A stretch of 8,654 bases of DNA from assembly GCA_946410535.1 (NCBI GenBank), contig CAMKAR010000075.1:1-8654 (forward strand), written 5' to 3'. The DNA is from an uncultured Bacteroidales bacterium. GTDB lineage: Bacteria; Bacteroidota; Bacteroidia; Bacteroidales; F082. A model generated the notes under the pieces. It had not been told where the DNA came from. It made no database searches and worked only from the letters and a program-made list of their open reading frames with translations. Below are positions 6,317 through 8,654 of the stretch, in pieces; the first letter of the stretch is position 1, and each line of letters begins with the position of its first letter. The position numbers and the translations under genes were made by a program.

Positions 6317-8654
6317 TTACTTGACAATTACTTTCACGGAAACCTTGTTCAGGTTGTTTTCCATGCGGATGACATAGACGCCAGCGGCAAGACTGTGGCT
6401 GATGCGCTCAGTGCTGCCCGCGTTGATCTGTTTCTGCATCATCGGCTGGCCGAGGATGTTGTAGACGGTCATCATGAAGTGGGTGCTTTCGCCATTCTCA
6501 ATGACAAACTCATGGTCAGCACTCCAAACCTTCACGTTGGCGACGGCCTCTTGCTCCTCAACACCATCGTCGGTGAGGTCGATGAAGATAGGCTCGTCGA
6601 GTCCAAGATTGGGATTGACGGTGTGTGCTTCGGGAGCCCACTCGCCGTTCTGGGTGTAGTAGTCGTTGATGACATAGCTCTCCATGTCCAAGATCCAAAT
6701 GACGTTGATGCCGTTTTCGTTGTCGTTGGGCAGGATGCCACCAAACCAACCGTCTTGGCCAGCCACCAGTTCTTTGTAGAAGCTGGCGTACTGGTTGATG
6801 CTACCATAGTCCACACCCGTGGTCTCGATAGGCGTGCTGTAGGTGGGACGCCAGTCGTCGTCGGTGGCAAACATCATGGCGAAGCTCATCGGGGCCTCGT
6901 TGCTCTTGGCATAGAAAGCCGAACCACTGTATTCGTCGATTTCGTTGCCGAAGTTGAGCACGGTGGCATAGTCTTCGGTGGTGAAGGTGTGGGCCACTGT
7001 GGTGCCGTCGTGACCGTCGTTGAGGCGGATGCGGAGGTAGACGTGGTTGCTGGGAGTGAAGCGGGCGTTAGCGGTAGGCTCGTTGATGAACCAAGCGAAG
7101 CCTTCGCCGTTTTCGTCGGTGGTGAACTCGCCGTAGCCGCCTTCAGTCGAGAGGCTTGGGCTGGTGCTGCGATAGAAGCCTTCCACGTTGGCGTAAATCA
7201 CGTTGCCGGCGCCAGCGGTCTCGGGACCGTCGTTTGCGTCGACGAACTGGTTGGTGTAGCGATAGGTGGTGTTGGGCTCAAGGTTCTCAAGATAGACAGC
7301 CGTGGCCACAGGCACGCGGTTGTTGTTCGAGCCGTTGTTGCCTTGGATGTAATAAGGCATGAAGGCATCGCTGATGGCGGGCTGGTCGGCACTGAGCACC
7401 TCACCGGCAAGTGAAACAGTAATGTTGACTCCCGAAGGCTCCTCAATCAAAATGGAACCGCTGTATGAGCCAATGGTGTCGCCCCACAGTCTGACATAGA
7501 CAGTGGTAGGCTCGAGAGTCAAGGTTTCGTCGAGTTCGATGTACAAGGTGTTGCTGGTGTATTCCTCACCGTCAAGCGACATCTCAAAACCGTTATAGAT
7601 GAGGTCGCCAAGGCTGAGGTAAATGCCGCCATAGCCACCGCCAGGCAGAGGCAAGAAGTTGCCGCCCGAGAGCGTGAAGGTAACGGCCTCAGAAGGTCCT
7701 TGCTCAACGATGTGGGTCAGGCCATTTAAGGCATTAGGCGTGGCCACAAGGTAAGGATCGGTGCTGCCGCCGCCCGAAACGAGCAGGATGTCGTCCACTT
7801 CCCAGCCAGCAGCTTCGGTCTCAGTGCTGGTGTACTTGAAGGCGATGTAGCAGTTCGAACCGCTGAAATCGTCAAGGCTGATTTCGCCCGATTCGGTCCA
7901 AGTCCAGCTGCCTTGTGAGAGTGTGCATTCGATTTCTTGCCAAGTGGCTTCGGTCGGGTCTTCGCCGTCGTAGTCGTTGGAGAAGTAGACCTCGATGTCG
8001 GGGCCGTTGTAGTTCTTGGCGGTGACAAAGGTCAGCACCACGTCGCTGTAGCTGTCCAAGTTGAAAGCGGGCGAGATGAGCCAGTCTTCGTTGATGCCTT
8101 GTTGGTAGGCGTTCATGTAGGCGTAATGGTTGCCGTTATGTTGGGCAATGGTCCAATGGGTGGTGTCGCCGGCAACGCTCACCTCGGTCCAGCCGTGCCA
8201 ATCCTCTTCCCAGTCTTGGTTGAAGATGATGGTGAGGTCGGTTTGGATGACATATCCTGCATTGACAACAGGGCTGTCGTTGCAGCCTTCCTTCTCGGCG
8301 TAGGCCCAGATGGATGCAAATTCTTCAACGGTGATGGCTTCTGTGTATGGGATCCAAGGGCCATTTCCTGAGATGAGGCTATACCAGATGGTAGCATCAG
8401 GCGTGCTGCAATTGAGGGTCACTTCTTGTGCCTCATAATAGGTGCCACCTTCGGGGCTGAAGGTTGGGGCGGCCACTGTGCATGCTCCGCCTTCGCCTTG
8501 CATGAAGATGTCGAGGAAGAAATTGTATTCGCCACTGGTCATGTTGCCTGTGGAGTAGGCTTTCAATACGCTTTCTGTCTCGGTCACACGCAAAGCCATG
8601 GCGCGGGTGTCGCTTTCGAAGTTGACGATGTTGAAGCCGAAGTGTTCGGGCACC
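6317..8654 (-). CDS. Large secreted multidomain protein with T9SS sorting domain, N-terminus missing
   Basis: At least 778 residues; the frame is open at the right edge, so the signal peptide and any catalytic domain lie outside. Residues are counted from the GTG at 8653, which is a window-edge artefact, not a start. Modules in order: end of an unidentified domain (1-58); chitobiase/beta-hexosaminidase C-terminal-like domain (about 60-137; PTFSPEGGTYYEAQEVTL, then Y-rich strand pairs); choice-of-anchor-J/cleaved-adhesin-like domain (about 142-293; DWLISPAFNL, GWEVDDILLVS); Ig-like domain (about 298-418); a long Asn/Gly/Thr/Tyr-rich module of unknown function (about 419-705; FMPYYIQGNNGSNNNRVPVA); and a Por/T9SS C-terminal sorting domain (about 705-778; VYNILGQPMMQ, LAAGVYVIRM, ending VKVIVK). 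By family knowledge the tail directs outer-membrane translocation by the type IX system, and the protein is then released or surface-anchored. The binding modules suggest adhesion or polysaccharide/protein binding. I cannot name an enzyme. It ends at the bidirectional terminator. Confidence 0.92.
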   Translation of the reverse strand, partial: VPEHFGFNIVNFESDTRAMALRVTETESVLKAYSTGNMTSGEYNFFLDIFMQGEGGACTVAAPTFSPEGGTYYEAQEVTLNCSTPDATIWYSLISGNGPWIPYTEAITVEEFASIWAYAEKEGCNDSPVVNAGYVIQTDLTIIFNQDWEEDWHGWTEVSVAGDTTHWTIAQHNGNHYAYMNAYQQGINEDWLISPAFNLDSYSDVVLTFVTAKNYNGPDIEVYFSNDYDGEDPTEATWQEIECTLSQGSWTWTESGEISLDDFSGSNCYIAFKYTSTETEAAGWEVDDILLVSGGGSTDPYLVATPNALNGLTHIVEQGPSEAVTFTLSGGNFLPLPGGGYGGIYLSLGDLIYNGFEMSLDGEEYTSNTLYIELDETLTLEPTTVYVRLWGDTIGSYSGSILIEEPSGVNITVSLAGEVLSADQPAISDAFMPYYIQGNNGSNNNRVPVATAVYLENLEPNTTYRYTNQFVDANDGPETAGAGNVIYANVEGFYRSTSPSLSTEGGYGEFTTDENGEGFAWFINEPTANARFTPSNHVYLRIRLNDGHDGTTVAHTFTTEDYATVLNFGNEIDEYSGSAFYAKSNEAPMSFAMMFATDDDWRPTYSTPIETTGVDYGSINQYASFYKELVAGQDGWFGGILPNDNENGINVIWILDMESYVINDYYTQNGEWAPEAHTVNPNLGLDEPIFIDLTDDGVEEQEAVANVKVWSADHEFVIENGESTHFMMTVYNILGQPMMQKQINAGSTERISHSLAAGVYVIRMENNLNKVSVKVIVK

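Noticed and set aside
6395..7414. 339-codon plus-strand open frame opposite the secreted-protein gene
   Set aside because: It lies wholly antisense to a convincing T9SS cargo gene. Its translation is Val/Gly/Asp-rich with no recognisable domain, as expected from the mirror of a biased codon pattern.

Overview
The window reads as chromosomal DNA from a member of the Bacteroidota, most likely an uncultured Bacteroidales of gut or rumen type. Four things support this. The downstream protein ends in a type IX secretion (Por) sorting domain. Two promoters carry the Bacteroidetes-type TAnnTTTG -7 box. Starts are preceded by A-rich leaders rather than clear Shine-Dalgarno sites. The DNA polymerase III alpha subunit carries the charged helical insertion in its PHP domain that I recall from Bacteroides relatives. 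Genus cannot be read from the sequence alone.

Layout. Bases 1-4055 (+) encode the replicative DNA polymerase III alpha subunit (DnaE). Its reading frame is open through the left edge, so it may have an unusual N-terminal extension. A perfect -7 box follows directly and drives a two-gene cassette, 4098-4807 (+), of a minimal MNT nucleotidyltransferase and a HEPN-domain protein with a 4-base ATGA overlap. This is the layout of a type VII (HEPN/MNT) toxin-antitoxin module, and it is more A+T rich than its neighbours. A second -7 box precedes a thioredoxin (4886-5206, +). An 82-base gap follows, almost filled by an inverted pair of 7-base-period arrays. Next is a DUF58/von Willebrand A-like protein (5289-6224, +). 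A strong bidirectional terminator and a UUCG-type hairpin (6240-6290) separate it from a convergent, very large secreted multidomain protein (6317 to the right edge, -). That protein has chitobiase-like, choice-of-anchor-J-like and Ig-like modules and a T9SS tail, and its N-terminus lies outside the window.

How the genes relate. dnaE, thioredoxin and the DUF58 gene look like ordinary chromosomal genes. The MNT/HEPN pair looks like a small accessory insertion between dnaE and trx. DUF58 genes usually sit next to a MoxR AAA+ ATPase and Bat genes, but none is visible here. Its upstream neighbour is thioredoxin and transcription ends right after it. The secreted protein is a separate transcription unit. 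No gene-free stretch exceeds 100 bases. I see no tRNA, rRNA, CRISPR array, insertion sequence or prophage gene. The less ordinary items are the heptamer inverted array, the HEPN/MNT pair lacking the classic HepT motif, and the N-terminal extension of DnaE. None of these amounts to a demonstrably new system from sequence alone.
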